Assembly (NCBI GenBank): GCA_045590615.1
Contig: JAZNRH010000014.1
Span: forward strand, 1 to 17,076
Length of the DNA stretch: 17,076 nt
Reading direction: 5' to 3'
Source of the DNA: RGIG6353 sp045590615
Lineage (GTDB): Bacteria; Bacillota; Clostridia; Oscillospirales; SIG627
Shown here: positions 7,201 through 15,451 of the stretch, one piece after another
Layout of the letters: every line of letters starts with the position of its first letter
Position numbering within the stretch: position 1 is the stretch's first letter
Notes under the pieces: generated by a model
The model's input: only the letters and a program-made list of their open reading frames with translations
Told to the model about the DNA's origin: nothing
Database searches by the model: none
Program-made: the position numbers and the translations under genes

Positions 7201-8921
7201 AGCTTCTCGGTCACTTCGGCGGCTTCCAGCCTATCCCCGGCTCAGAACTCTTTGATCATGTAGCAAAGCTCACAGGTCAGGCTGCTTATGACGGTGGATT
7301 TAGTATCATCTACCTCGACGGATATGAGTCCTTCTGCCGTGAACCATTCACAATCTCTGAGGACCGTTGGTACTACTACGCACGCTTTGCTCACGAAATT
7401 CTCCTGAATTATTCCGGAGACAGAGACCCTCTCATCGAAGGTTCATCGGTACTTCCTTCTTATTGGAACGCTCGTGGTAGATTTGGTACTATTGACCACT
7501 ACTCAAGAGAATACAAGAAGGCTAACCTCAACCATGCAAACGATAATATGGCCTTTGTAAACTACCGTTTCGCAGTTACTACTCTCGGTTGGTTCAACTA
7601 CGCGCCCGATATGGCGTTGGGTTATAAGAACACTCATTCAAAGACGTTGTTCAAAGATGACCTTGACCACCTTGGCGCAATTGCAATTGCATACGATATG
7701 CCCACAACGGTTCAGCCTTACAGCTATTCAAACTGCACAACCTATCAGCAGTTCTACAACAACACGGTTTATTACGGTATCTACTCCAAGCTTCGTAAGG
7801 AAGGCTATTTCTCAGACGCTGTTAAGGATACGCTTTTTGCTAACCTCAACAACGGTCTTGAATACAAGCTTGAAAGACAGGGCGCCAACGACTGGGCATT
7901 CAGAGAGATGCAGTACGTTAAGCACAGAATATTCGACGACACAGATGACCTCTTTATGTCGGGCACCTACACCAACCCCTATGATGCTCAAGTACCTTAT
8001 ATCAGAATTGAGCCCAGATACTCAACTCTTGGCAACGAAGAGCTTGTAGTGGTTGAGCTTGACGAAAATGCTGAGGTTTCAACAATCGTCGGCAAGAGCA
8101 ACAGGATTGAATTTGAAACCAAGAACCTTTCTTCGAGCACAGCATCAGCCGATGCTTCCAAATTCTGCGATAAAACAGCTCTTAAGATTAACGTAACGGG
8201 TAACGGAATTGAAGGCAGCGCAATTCTCCTCTCTCTTGAGCTTGAAGGCAACGGCTCAGGTAGAGCTGACTACTTCATTCCTACCGACCACACAGGCACT
8301 CGTGAGTTCATCTTGATGGACCTCGACAATGCTGACTGGGACGGATACAACTTCGGTGGCGAGCTCAGTCTTGCAGGTCATGCAAACGCTACCTACAGAA
8401 CGACGGTGGCTTTCAATAAGATTGCTAAGCTTACAGTTCACTCTGCAGGCGACGTTACAGGTGTTAAGATTGATGATTTGAGAGCATACAGACCTACCAG
8501 CGCTCCTGTAACCAATCCTTCAATTACCGTTAACGGTAAGACTATGACCTTCAACACAACCGTTAAGAGTGGTGAGTACATCGAATACTATCCGGAGCTT
8601 GGAAAGGCTTATCTCCACGCATACAACGACGACGTATACAACAATTCTGTATATGCAGAAACAAATGGCGATAAGGAAACTGTTTCGGTAATCAACGTTT
8701 CCGGTGACATCATTGAAATTCCATCAGGAGAGTTCACCTTCACCTACGCTGCAACATCTACAACAGATGCTCCTCACAGAGCTAAGTTGGTATTCGGCTT
8801 CAAGGGTGGCTTGATAGAAAACGAAGAAACATGGTCAGCTCCTGAGGTTGAAATTGACGACATCGAATACGTAACACTCGTAAACAGAACTTCCGGCACG
8901 CTTGATCCGGTTGAAGAATAA
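4260..8921 (+). CDS. Secreted, SLH-anchored putative glycoside hydrolase, paralog 3 of 3 (1553 aa)
   Basis: The ATG at 4260 follows AGGAGGT (4249-4255) and encodes a classic signal peptide: MQIRKFK, a hydrophobic core (about 9-28) and a likely cut after SSFA. Residues about 30-340 form a beta-rich region I do not recognise. Three SLH repeats follow (about 345-400, 407-463, 466-525) with the motifs GYADGSFRPDANITRAEA and GYADGTFRPDAKITRAEL, plus an extra half repeat (FPDIDSHWAKYQ, about 534). These should bind the secondary cell wall polymer. From about 577 the protein matches paralog 2: a beta-sandwich-like region, DIHQGGSTFIQGDF (about 808), then a probable (beta/alpha)8 barrel with YLDGYESF (D1020, E1023) and IEGSS (E1060), and C-terminal sandwich modules to the end. 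A sugar-cleaving role is inferred from this architecture. The family and substrate are not identified, and D1020 and E1060 are only candidate catalytic residues. The gene is monocistronic, ending at a shared terminator. Confidence 0.85.
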   Translation: MQIRKFKPLIILAISILLMATLFAVSSFAAISAVDGVVIGLDANTSYEIAPVTLENYTAPTYTSVPDNSVEIEGLDAGIYYIKDTATNSITAVWVEGDAEARSDIGQLDYKNHTNSTTATQWLQVNNREAGFIAGIWTGSETANVSRTYYMSATGGNHVSRFTAAKAYKGIITTRNLLFAFNDVYFRYAYLPEEIIPVDELITMAFYTGRRQGSVLGINTSNTISSKYVLYTMDKTGAVTSHTLTLPTTYGTDRNYQIITPFADFPNIDHNSWIVGIDIYPYAGFTASNTRNATVEYMFSTGVNAEEIDAITWDSAWNTNESAGDKAIGVKFVNTCLAVEYIPDAYITKDELHDLSSMYQYNGANKAYIEGYADGSFRPDANITRAEAVTILSRLAAKDEIPYSSASSFIDCTPNDWYFANVAFAEKIGILSHIASTRFNPDEQITRGEAAQLINNILKFDSNSSSFSDVNDTHKYYSAIITLADNKIINGYADGTFRPDAKITRAELVTIINRAFNLIADKYTVDMGSIVKKFPDIDSHWAKYQILMAANNNVKSKNFANSDGSTLYETDTTICFENNWFKVTILKSNGKVTDIQNKVTGKSVWAPSTSSAFSYIKTDNGIMLTPKSAAIVNGRLEITYLNDTKSYFIIEATDNYITIENDSELPHGVSKLYFANFAVNSELSDDPDSYRLSAILMNINTGSNDYPGGESKKTSLFAFSKFGTIGAKGAIVYSQIGDVVTGPHRTHLKEAANAIDERVGLYSNSGGAFTLDNPTASHDCALLSSGLRPNNVDKYAHAMSSASIEQLDIHQGGSTFIQGDFNFTCASSTGSYNGTTFTSATEFKEKIGQTLIDAGLEMALHTYSSVVSPLAKNITRVPEWQKQISYTEDKILTLKEDITATDTIMLTEESAADIQNWGADAYNTTIVNASIPYIGPYTPYFLIDEEIFIASQVSETGLSSIKRAQAYTTATEHKAGAKIRQLLGHFGGFQPIPGSELFDHVAKLTGQAAYDGGFSIIYLDGYESFCREPFTISEDRWYYYARFAHEILLNYSGDRDPLIEGSSVLPSYWNARGRFGTIDHYSREYKKANLNHANDNMAFVNYRFAVTTLGWFNYAPDMALGYKNTHSKTLFKDDLDHLGAIAIAYDMPTTVQPYSYSNCTTYQQFYNNTVYYGIYSKLRKEGYFSDAVKDTLFANLNNGLEYKLERQGANDWAFREMQYVKHRIFDDTDDLFMSGTYTNPYDAQVPYIRIEPRYSTLGNEELVVVELDENAEVSTIVGKSNRIEFETKNLSSSTASADASKFCDKTALKINVTGNGIEGSAILLSLELEGNGSGRADYFIPTDHTGTREFILMDLDNADWDGYNFGGELSLAGHANATYRTTVAFNKIAKLTVHSAGDVTGVKIDDLRAYRPTSAPVTNPSITVNGKTMTFNTTVKSGEYIEYYPELGKAYLHAYNDDVYNNSVYAETNGDKETVSVINVSGDIIEIPSGEFTFTYAATSTTDAPHRAKLVFGFKGGLIENEETWSAPEVEIDDIEYVTLVNRTSGTLDPVEE

Positions 8922-8944
8922 CTAAAAAGCAATATAAACACAAA

Positions 8945-8982
8945 AAGCGAGATGCCCTAAAAAGGCATCTCGCTTATTTTTT
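8945..8982. terminator. Bidirectional intrinsic terminator between convergent genes
   Basis: AAGCGAGATGCC (8945-8956) and GGCATCTCGCTT (8964-8975) form a perfect 12-bp stem with a 7-nt loop. On the + strand it is followed by ATTTTTTC. On the - strand the A-run at 8942-8946 becomes a T-tract. It therefore can end both the surface hydrolase transcript (stop at 8921) and the opposing phosphodiester glycosidase transcript (stop at 9074). Confidence 0.92.
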
Positions 8983-9073
8983 CAGCAATAAGCTGCAATG
9001 ATATGCGTCGTTTACAACAGATGATATCATACACCATCGCATTGAGGAAGCTATTTTCAACCAAAACTATTCA

Positions 9074-12000
9074 TCATTCTATCGGAAGAACGGGAAATTC
9101 ATTTACTTCAGGCGCGTTATCTGTTGTTTCATCTGAGAGCTCGCCTGTATTTTCATCAGTGGTTTCATCAGACGGTATTTCGGCATCTTCTTCTACCGTC
9201 TCATCTGTAGCACGGGCAGGCTGTTCATCGTAAGGGTACATATAATTGAACAGCCTTGAGAATACTGCAGCGACCTCTCCTCTGGTTATGTTGTTAGCAG
9301 GTCGAATAGTATTGTCGTCATATCCTGTGATAATACCACTTGTTACCACACTTCTCACTCCATCAAGCGCCCACTCGGGAACGTCCTGAGTATCCGAGAA
9401 TTCAAGCTCGACAAGCTCTGCAATCTCCGGCATTATACGTGAAAGAACAAGCATTGCTTCGGTTCTTGAAATCGGGTCGTTTGGCGCAAAGGTGAGCGTT
9501 CCGTCACCCTCTGCCCTTCCGTTCATTACGTTATTCTGTGCAACTGCCCCGATATAACCGACAGCCCATTCGGGTATCGCTTCATTATCATTGAAGCTGA
9601 GCTCAAGTGAGCCCTCCTGCTCTATCGAATAGTTCTGGTAGATTGTCACAAGCTTTGCAAATTCTGCTCTCGTAATAGCTCTTGCAGGAGCAAAAAGAGT
9701 TTTTCCGTCCTCGGTGTAACCACTGATTAACCCCATGTCATAAATTGTTTCGATATAATCCTTTGCCCAATTTCCTTCGACGTCATCGAAGACAGGCAAA
9801 GCAAAGCCGTAAGTGGCTGTAAGGTTATCTATAACAGCCCTCTCCTGCTCTGTCGAAGTGAAGGGCGACTTAACATAAAAGTTACCAAGCTCTGTTGGTA
9901 TTTCTGCAACAAGCTGTGTCCAGCCCGTCAGCACAGAATAATCATCTCCACGTTTGTATTCAATCGAAATAACCTCTCCGTCGGCATTAATTATTTCAAG
10001 AGTTCCGGGCGTCTTATACTCTCCCTTGAGCATAAGAGTTATTGCCTTAGGTCTCAGGGCAAGCTCGATTGGAGACTCGTAGCTGAACCCATCTGTTTCG
10101 ATAATTCCGGCCGTATTGCTTCTATAACCAACCTCAACGGGCTCTTCTGTAATCTCTTCTTCTGCATCAGGCTGTTGAGTGTCGGTTGTTTCTTCGGTGG
10201 TTATTTCATCAACAGGAGTTTCCTCTGTAGGTGTTTCCTCTGTAGCTGTTTCCTCTGTAGGAGTTTCCTCTGTAGGAGTTTCCTCTGTAGAAGTTTCCTC
10301 TGTAGCTGATTCCTCTGTAGGAGTTTCTTCTGTAGGAGCTTCAGCTACGATGGGCTCGAAATCATCAAGAACGATATCGGGCATACCAACGTAAATATTA
10401 ATACTATGCTCTGTCTCGCCAAAGGAAGCGTACAAGGTTGTAGCTGTGAACAGCTCTTCGGTAACAACACTTAACGTTCCATCAGCGTTGAGTCTTGCAA
10501 TATCGTTTTCAGCAAGGACTCCCTCTCCAAGCTCTTCCACGTTGTTCTCCTCAAAGCGCCAGCTAAATGACTGCAAAGAGTTTTCAACGCTAAAGCCCGA
10601 ATAAAATGCGTCTACGCTGACTATAGTGGACTCACCTGTTCCAAGCACCTGTGACTCTGCCTTGATTTCAAAAAAGTCAAGCGATTCGGGTACGTAAAAG
10701 CTCTTATAATCGGTGATTTCTTTTCCGTCGACGATATAACGTGCGCCAATAATTCTTTCAAAATCACCGTCCTCGGTGACAAACATTTTATTGTCGGAAA
10801 TTCCAACACCCTCGCTCAAGGGATAATAATCGCTGGATTCGATTTCCACATCCTCTACGACTGTCATAGATGAATCAAAAAAGGTCTGATTAGCTTCAAG
10901 GAAGGTATTGGGGAGTACAAAATAAAAGCTTGGAAATAGCGTAACGCTGGTTACAATGCCATCGGGCTGACCAACGTTAAGAAACAAAACTGCGTTTGAT
11001 ATTCTTCTCGGATATCCGTCAGAGCCGTAATTTACCACCTCTGCTTCGTCGGCTCCAAGGTACTTTACACCAACTGTGGTTGAGCCTCCACCGTCAAAAT
11101 TGAGTACCGTCTCTGCTCCCATTGCAATGAGCTCATTTGCAAGCTCCTCGAGAGTCATACCGGAGCTGTATCCCTCTTTTTTACCGTTGACAGCAAAGAA
11201 AATACCCGTGCCATCGACTCTGATTCCGACAGCACTCCTTGCATTTCTCACCCTGTCGGCATACTCGTTCACCGTTTCCGGCTGGAAGGTGAAGTCCTTT
11301 ACTATAATATCACCACCACCGATTACGTACTCGGCTTGTGACCAGGGCTCGGAACTCGTGACGTTTATGGTAAGGGTCTCCCCTTCCTGCATTTGAGAAA
11401 GCTTTTCGAAGCTCTTGTGGGAATTGGGAACGTTCAATACGAGCTTTCCCTCGGGAATTTCACTGTCCATAACGTCAAATCGAAGCTCTGCCACCCTACA
11501 TTCCACGCTCGAGTTGAGAAGAAGCTCCCCCTCGGGCTCAAGCAGAATTTCAAGACTGTCAAAGGTAGAAGCCGTTGAGTCTGAATAAGTGCTGTCCATT
11601 ATGTAAAGTGAATAAACCTGTGGGTACTTGTTATAGTAAAAATCAAAGGTGTCCTCGCCGTAGGTGAAGCTCGACGTGATGTCGGGAGTTCCTATTTCAA
11701 GCGTGCCGTCCTTATGTACCAGAAGCGCATTATTATTAACCGATGAGGAAAGAAATCTGCCTTCACTCACTACACAACCAAGTGGTATACCCGTATAGAA
11801 GCTAAAGAAATCGGCATTGAGTCCCGCAACTACGTTGTCCCCGTAAGACTCCATTATGCTCATCAACGTTTTACGTGACTTCTGACTCTTGCCCCATGCG
11901 ACGACAGGCATTGACGAAAGACCCGGAGTATACTCGAAAACGAAGGTGTGACTGTCCTTGCCATCGGGCAAGGTGGTGGTGCTTTCTATCAGGGTCAAGC

Positions 12001-12097
12001 CGTGTGACAGCTTGGTGTCGATTGAAAATCCTGTTGCTAAAGCTGTATTTGAAAGCGCTACTGACAGCGCAAGTATTAACGAAATTAATCTTTTCAT
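9074..12097 (-). CDS. Secreted SLH-anchored phosphodiester glycosidase (NAGPA-domain) protein, 1007 aa
   Basis: The start at 12097 has AAGGAGA five bases upstream (complement of 12103-12109) and encodes a signal peptide (MKRLISLILALSVALSNTALA). Residues about 70-380 carry the features of the NAGPA / phosphodiester glycosidase family (Pfam PF09992): GLNADFFSF near the front, RSAVGIRVDGTGIFFAVNG, GMTLEELANELIAMGAE and the hallmark NFDGGGSTT (about 335). Members hydrolyse or expose sugar-1-phosphodiester bonds; the exact substrate here is unknown. Residues about 385-580 look like beta-rich spacer domains. A Thr/Glu repeat linker (about 584-652) and a further beta-rich segment lead to three SLH domains (about 769-830, 832-895, 896-960; motifs FDDVEGNWAKDYIE, ITRAEFAKL, ITRGEVAAVFSR). 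An acidic tail of about 40 residues follows. It should be displayed on the cell wall, like the convergent SLH hydrolase, and has its own promoter at 12124-12152. Confidence 0.85.
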   Translation of the reverse strand: MKRLISLILALSVALSNTALATGFSIDTKLSHGLTLIESTTTLPDGKDSHTFVFEYTPGLSSMPVVAWGKSQKSRKTLMSIMESYGDNVVAGLNADFFSFYTGIPLGCVVSEGRFLSSSVNNNALLVHKDGTLEIGTPDITSSFTYGEDTFDFYYNKYPQVYSLYIMDSTYSDSTASTFDSLEILLEPEGELLLNSSVECRVAELRFDVMDSEIPEGKLVLNVPNSHKSFEKLSQMQEGETLTINVTSSEPWSQAEYVIGGGDIIVKDFTFQPETVNEYADRVRNARSAVGIRVDGTGIFFAVNGKKEGYSSGMTLEELANELIAMGAETVLNFDGGGSTTVGVKYLGADEAEVVNYGSDGYPRRISNAVLFLNVGQPDGIVTSVTLFPSFYFVLPNTFLEANQTFFDSSMTVVEDVEIESSDYYPLSEGVGISDNKMFVTEDGDFERIIGARYIVDGKEITDYKSFYVPESLDFFEIKAESQVLGTGESTIVSVDAFYSGFSVENSLQSFSWRFEENNVEELGEGVLAENDIARLNADGTLSVVTEELFTATTLYASFGETEHSINIYVGMPDIVLDDFEPIVAEAPTEETPTEESATEETSTEETPTEETPTEETATEETPTEETPVDEITTEETTDTQQPDAEEEITEEPVEVGYRSNTAGIIETDGFSYESPIELALRPKAITLMLKGEYKTPGTLEIINADGEVISIEYKRGDDYSVLTGWTQLVAEIPTELGNFYVKSPFTSTEQERAVIDNLTATYGFALPVFDDVEGNWAKDYIETIYDMGLISGYTEDGKTLFAPARAITRAEFAKLVTIYQNYSIEQEGSLELSFNDNEAIPEWAVGYIGAVAQNNVMNGRAEGDGTLTFAPNDPISRTEAMLVLSRIMPEIAELVELEFSDTQDVPEWALDGVRSVVTSGIITGYDDNTIRPANNITRGEVAAVFSRLFNYMYPYDEQPARATDETVEEDAEIPSDETTDENTGELSDETTDNAPEVNEFPVLPIE
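10214..10341 (-). repeat. 15-bp tandem repeat encoding a (P/A/S)TEET linker
   Basis: About eight near-identical 15-bp units (+ strand form GGAGTTTCCTCTGTA) encode the pentapeptides PTEET, PTEES, ATEET and STEET in the phosphodiester glycosidase. Unit number could vary by slippage while keeping frame. Thr/Glu/Pro-rich stretches of this kind act as extended, often glycosylated, spacers in Gram-positive surface proteins. Confidence 0.85.
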
Positions 12098-12123
12098 ATC
12101 GGTCTCCTTTTCACTATGCTTAT

Positions 12124-12152
12124 ATTTTACATAAAAAATCTTAAGTAGTCAA
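12124..12152 (-). promoter_or_regulatory. Sigma-A promoter of the phosphodiester glycosidase gene
   Basis: Read on the - strand: TTGACT (12152-12147), a 17-bp spacer and TAAAAT (12129-12124). The start of transcription would fall near 12117, about 20 bases before the start codon, leaving room only for the ribosome site. Confidence 0.75.
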
Positions 12153-12188
12153 CAGTAAATCAAGTCGAATAAAAAAATTAACATTTGC

Positions 12189-12217
12189 TTGACAAATACA
12201 TAAAAAAAGTGTAAAAT
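12189..12217 (+). promoter_or_regulatory. Sigma-A promoter of the acpP-glnN-esterase-pgi gene set
   Basis: TTGACA (12189-12194), a 17-bp spacer and TAAAAT (12212-12217). It diverges from the - strand promoter at 12124-12152, with 36 bp between the two -35 boxes. No dyad typical of a nitrogen regulator such as GlnR was noticed between them. Confidence 0.8.
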
Positions 12218-12255
12218 ATAATGTCAATATTTACATACGAAAGGAATTACTGAAA

Positions 12256-12483
12256 ATGATCGAAGAAATTATTGAAATTATTGCAAAGCAATTAAAGGTT
12301 AACCCCAGCGAAATTACGCCCGATACAGACATCATCGACGATCTTGGTGCTGATTCGCTCGACGTAGTTGAGCTTCTTATGACCATTGAAGATAACTATG
12401 GAATTACCGTGCCCGACGACGAGGTTCAGAACCTCAGAACTATTGCTCTTATGAGCAAATATCTGGAGTCGAACAAGGACTGA
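12256..12483 (+). CDS. acpP: Acyl carrier protein
   Basis: The 75-residue acidic protein has the usual length of an acyl carrier protein and the conserved attachment motif DLGADSLDVVELL, where Ser34 would receive 4'-phosphopantetheine. The motif is followed by the standard helix MTIEDNYGITVPDDE. It carries growing acyl chains in fatty acid synthesis in the cytoplasm, or in another acyl-transfer pathway. AAGGA about 10 bases before the ATG serves as ribosome site, and the promoter is at 12189-12217. It is the first gene of the co-directional set. No fab genes or acyl-transfer enzymes are adjacent in this window, so it may be the housekeeping ACP or a second copy. The sequence does not tell which. 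Confidence 0.95.
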   Translation: MIEEIIEIIAKQLKVNPSEITPDTDIIDDLGADSLDVVELLMTIEDNYGITVPDDEVQNLRTIALMSKYLESNKD

Positions 12484-12505
12484 TAAGTAATCTCTTGGAG
12501 GAGTT

Positions 12506-14590
12506 ATGTACATAACCGATATTTACGCTGAGTCGTGCTTCAACGACAAGGCTATGAAAGAATATCTCTCTCCTGAGGCTTATAAAAAGCTGAAGGAAAT
12601 GATTAATAACGGTGCGCCTCTTGACAGCGTTACTGCAAACGAAGTTGCTGAGGGTATGAAAAATTGGGCTCTCTCAAAGGGGGCAACTCATTTTACCCAT
12701 TGGTTTCAGCCACTCAACGAAATGACTGCCGAAAAGCACGACGCCTTTCTCAGCTTTGACAAAGAAGGCAGTGCTATTATGGAATTCTCGGGCAAGGAGC
12801 TTATAAAGGGCGAATCCGACGCTTCCTCTTTCCCCTCGGGTGGTCTCAGGGCTACCTTTGAGGCGAGAGGCTATACTGCGTGGGACTGCACCTCTCCTGC
12901 CTACGTAAAGGACAAAACCTTATACATTCCAACGGTGTTCTGCTCGTATACCGGCGAAGCGCTTGATAAAAAAACTCCTCTGCTTCGCTCTATGGAAGCA
13001 ATCAATACTCACGCGCTCAGAGTGCTCAGACATCTCGGTGACACTACGGCTACTAAGGTGATTACAACCGTAGGTCCTGAGCAGGAGTATTTCCTGATTG
13101 ACCGTGAGCTTTATGAAAAAAGACTTGACCTTCTCCTGTGTGGTAGAACTCTTTTCGGTTCTCCTCCTCCCAAAGGTCAGGAGATGGACGACCACTACTA
13201 TGGCAGACTCAGACTGAGAATTTCTGATTATATGCACGAGCTCGACCGTGAGCTGTGGAGTCTTGGCGTTTCTGCTAAGACAAAGCACAACGAGGTCGCT
13301 CCTGCTCAGCACGAGCTTGCGTGTATTTATGATACTGCAAACATTGCTTGTGACCAAAACCAGATAACGATGGAGTCTATGCGTACAGTTGCCAAGAAAA
13401 AAGGACTCGCCTGCCTGCTTCACGAAAAACCCTTCAGGGGTGTTTCCGGCTCGGGCAAGCACGTAAACTGGTCGCTTTCTACCGATACCGGTATCAATCT
13501 TTTTTCACCCGGTAAGCACCCTGCTGAAAACAAGACCTTCCTCTTGTTCATGGCTGCAATGATTTCGGGTGTTGACAAATATCAGGACCTTCTGCGTTTC
13601 TCTTGCTCAGGTGCAAGCAACGACGTGCGTCTCGGTGGCGACGAAGCGCCTCCGACGGTTATATCAATTTTCCTTGGCGATGAGCTTTGCGAAATCTATG
13701 AGGCTATTGAAAATTCCCATAATTTCAACGAAAAGAACGCCTCAAATATGGCTCTTGGCGTTTCTTCCGTGCCTTCCTTCAAGAAAGACACCACCGACAG
13801 AAACCGTACCTCACCCTGTGCGTTTACGGGTAACAAGTTTGAGTTCAGAATGTGTGGCTCATCCTCATCAATTTCTCGCCCCTCCTTTGTAATTAACGCT
13901 CTTATGGCTGAGGAGCTTTCGATTATTGCAGACAGACTCGATGCGTGCAAGGGCGACAAGAATACCGAAATCAATGCTATAATCAAAGAGATTATCTCAA
14001 AGCACAAGAGAATTCTTTACAACGGTAACAACTACTCTGAAGAGTGGCGTGCCGAAGCAAAGAGGCGTGGGCTGATTGATATGCCGACTACGGTTGACGC
14101 AATTCAGGCACTCAAGCGTGCTGAAAACGTCGAGCTTCTTTCAAAGCACAACATTCTTTCAAAAACAGAAATTGAATCAAGATACGAAATCAACCTTGAA
14201 ATGTATTCCAAGGTTATCAATATCGAATCGTTGACAATGCAGACAATGGCCGAAAAGTCAATTATTCCATCTATTGAGCAATACTGTGGCAAGCTTGGTG
14301 CAAGCATAAAAGCAAGTGAAGAAAACGGTGGCAAAATGCCGTCGTCAAAAAAGAGACTCACTTCTATTTGCAAGCACCTTGAAGAAATATACAATGCACT
14401 TGAGGCATTGAAATCATCACACGAAAAGGCATCAAAAATCAACGACGTAGTTGAGAAGGCATATTTCTGCAAGGACAGCGTAATCCCTGCAATGAATCAT
14501 CTGCGAAAGCATTGTGACACTATTGAGGCAATGCTTCCAAAGGATGCTTATCCCTTCCCCGACTACACAGATTTAATGTATAGGGTATAA
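12506..14590 (+). CDS. glnN: Type III glutamine synthetase
   Basis: The 694-residue length and sequence are typical of the GSIII class, which makes glutamine from glutamate, ammonia and ATP and is found in Bacteroidetes, cyanobacteria and many anaerobic Firmicutes. The N-terminal GSIII-specific region contains WALSKGATHFTHWFQPL, then TAEKHDAFLSF. The catalytic core shows GPEQEYFLID (about 190, metal-binding Glu), KHNEVAPAQHE (about 256), SGSGKHVNWS (about 313), NRTSPCAFTGNKFEFRMCGSS (about 432) and a long helical C-terminus. The start at 12506 has GGAGGAG at 12497-12503, 22 bp after acpP, and gives the N-terminus expected ahead of FNDKAMKEYLSPEAYKKL. It is the probable ammonium-assimilation enzyme of this organism. 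Nothing in the sequence shows nitrogen-responsive control. Confidence 0.95.
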   Translation: MYITDIYAESCFNDKAMKEYLSPEAYKKLKEMINNGAPLDSVTANEVAEGMKNWALSKGATHFTHWFQPLNEMTAEKHDAFLSFDKEGSAIMEFSGKELIKGESDASSFPSGGLRATFEARGYTAWDCTSPAYVKDKTLYIPTVFCSYTGEALDKKTPLLRSMEAINTHALRVLRHLGDTTATKVITTVGPEQEYFLIDRELYEKRLDLLLCGRTLFGSPPPKGQEMDDHYYGRLRLRISDYMHELDRELWSLGVSAKTKHNEVAPAQHELACIYDTANIACDQNQITMESMRTVAKKKGLACLLHEKPFRGVSGSGKHVNWSLSTDTGINLFSPGKHPAENKTFLLFMAAMISGVDKYQDLLRFSCSGASNDVRLGGDEAPPTVISIFLGDELCEIYEAIENSHNFNEKNASNMALGVSSVPSFKKDTTDRNRTSPCAFTGNKFEFRMCGSSSSISRPSFVINALMAEELSIIADRLDACKGDKNTEINAIIKEIISKHKRILYNGNNYSEEWRAEAKRRGLIDMPTTVDAIQALKRAENVELLSKHNILSKTEIESRYEINLEMYSKVINIESLTMQTMAEKSIIPSIEQYCGKLGASIKASEENGGKMPSSKKRLTSICKHLEEIYNALEALKSSHEKASKINDVVEKAYFCKDSVIPAMNHLRKHCDTIEAMLPKDAYPFPDYTDLMYRV

Positions 14591-14594
14591 AATT

Positions 14595-15440
14595 ATGATA
14601 AATGAGAAAATTTATATTTATGAAGACAACAAGGACGTTTACCTCGATGTATTCCTTTGCAACGATAGTCCCGAATATTTCACAGCAACACGTCCGTTTA
14701 TGCTCATCTGTCCGGGTGGTGGATACCGTTACTGCTCGGCAAGAGAGGCCGAGCCTATAGCACGTTCCTTTATGGCTGAAGGCTACAATACGGCTGTTTT
14801 GTATTACTCGGTAAAATCATTGACAGAAGAGCTTTACGATATTGAAAATGAGTATTCAAAGCCTCACTATGAGGTTGCGAAATCTATTTGTATTATCAGA
14901 GATAACGCAGAGCGTTGGAACGTAAATCCCAACCAGATTGCAGTTTCGGGCTTTTCTGCAGGTGGACACCTTGCAGCCTGCTCGGGCATTCTCTGGAATG
15001 ACGAAAAGGTAGTAAAGGCGCTTGGCTGCAAGGAAGGCTACAACAAGCCTGACGCAGTCGTTCTCGGCTACCCCGTTATCACTTCGGGAGAAAAGGCTCA
15101 CAGGGGCTCGTTTGATAATCTTCTTGGCTCATACTCTACTCCGGAAAGACTCGAATACTATTCGCTCGAAAAGCAAGTAACAAGCGATACTCCACCTATC
15201 TTTATGACACATACTTCGGAGGATGAGGCTGTACCTGTTCATAGCTCTACCCTTTTAGCTACTGCGCTTGCCGATAACAAAATTCCGTTTGAACTTCACG
15301 TCTTCCCATACGGTCATCACGGAATGTCAATCGCAACACGAGAGGTAAGATCGAAGGTTTCGATTGCCGAAATTGAAAAGTACAACACGAGGTGGCTGGG
15401 CTTCTCTATTATGTGGCTTGAAAAAATTTTTAATTTATAA
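14595..15440 (+). CDS. Alpha/beta-hydrolase fold esterase
   Basis: The 281-residue cytoplasmic protein has the marks of the esterase/lipase branch of the alpha/beta-hydrolases: an oxyanion-hole segment CPGGGYRYCS near residue 38, the nucleophile elbow GFSAGGH with Ser121, an Asp in TSEDEAVP (D210) and a His in PYGHHGM (H241 or H242). These supply a Ser-Asp-His triad at the usual spacing. Close relatives are often annotated as acetyl-xylan or carbohydrate esterases. Deacetylation of short sugar esters would fit the glycan-active genes to the left, but the substrate is inferred only from the family. There is no signal peptide. The ATG lies 4 bp after the glutamine synthetase stop, with only a weak AGGG site (14582-14585), suggesting translational coupling. 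Confidence 0.88.
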   Translation: MINEKIYIYEDNKDVYLDVFLCNDSPEYFTATRPFMLICPGGGYRYCSAREAEPIARSFMAEGYNTAVLYYSVKSLTEELYDIENEYSKPHYEVAKSICIIRDNAERWNVNPNQIAVSGFSAGGHLAACSGILWNDEKVVKALGCKEGYNKPDAVVLGYPVITSGEKAHRGSFDNLLGSYSTPERLEYYSLEKQVTSDTPPIFMTHTSEDEAVPVHSSTLLATALADNKIPFELHVFPYGHHGMSIATREVRSKVSIAEIEKYNTRWLGFSIMWLEKIFNL

Positions 15441-15451
15441 GAGGTAACTAT

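Noticed and set aside
10179..10394. Ser/Val-rich open frame on the + strand opposite the linker repeat
   Set aside because: It is the antisense reading of the 15-bp TEET repeat, with no ribosome site or independent support.
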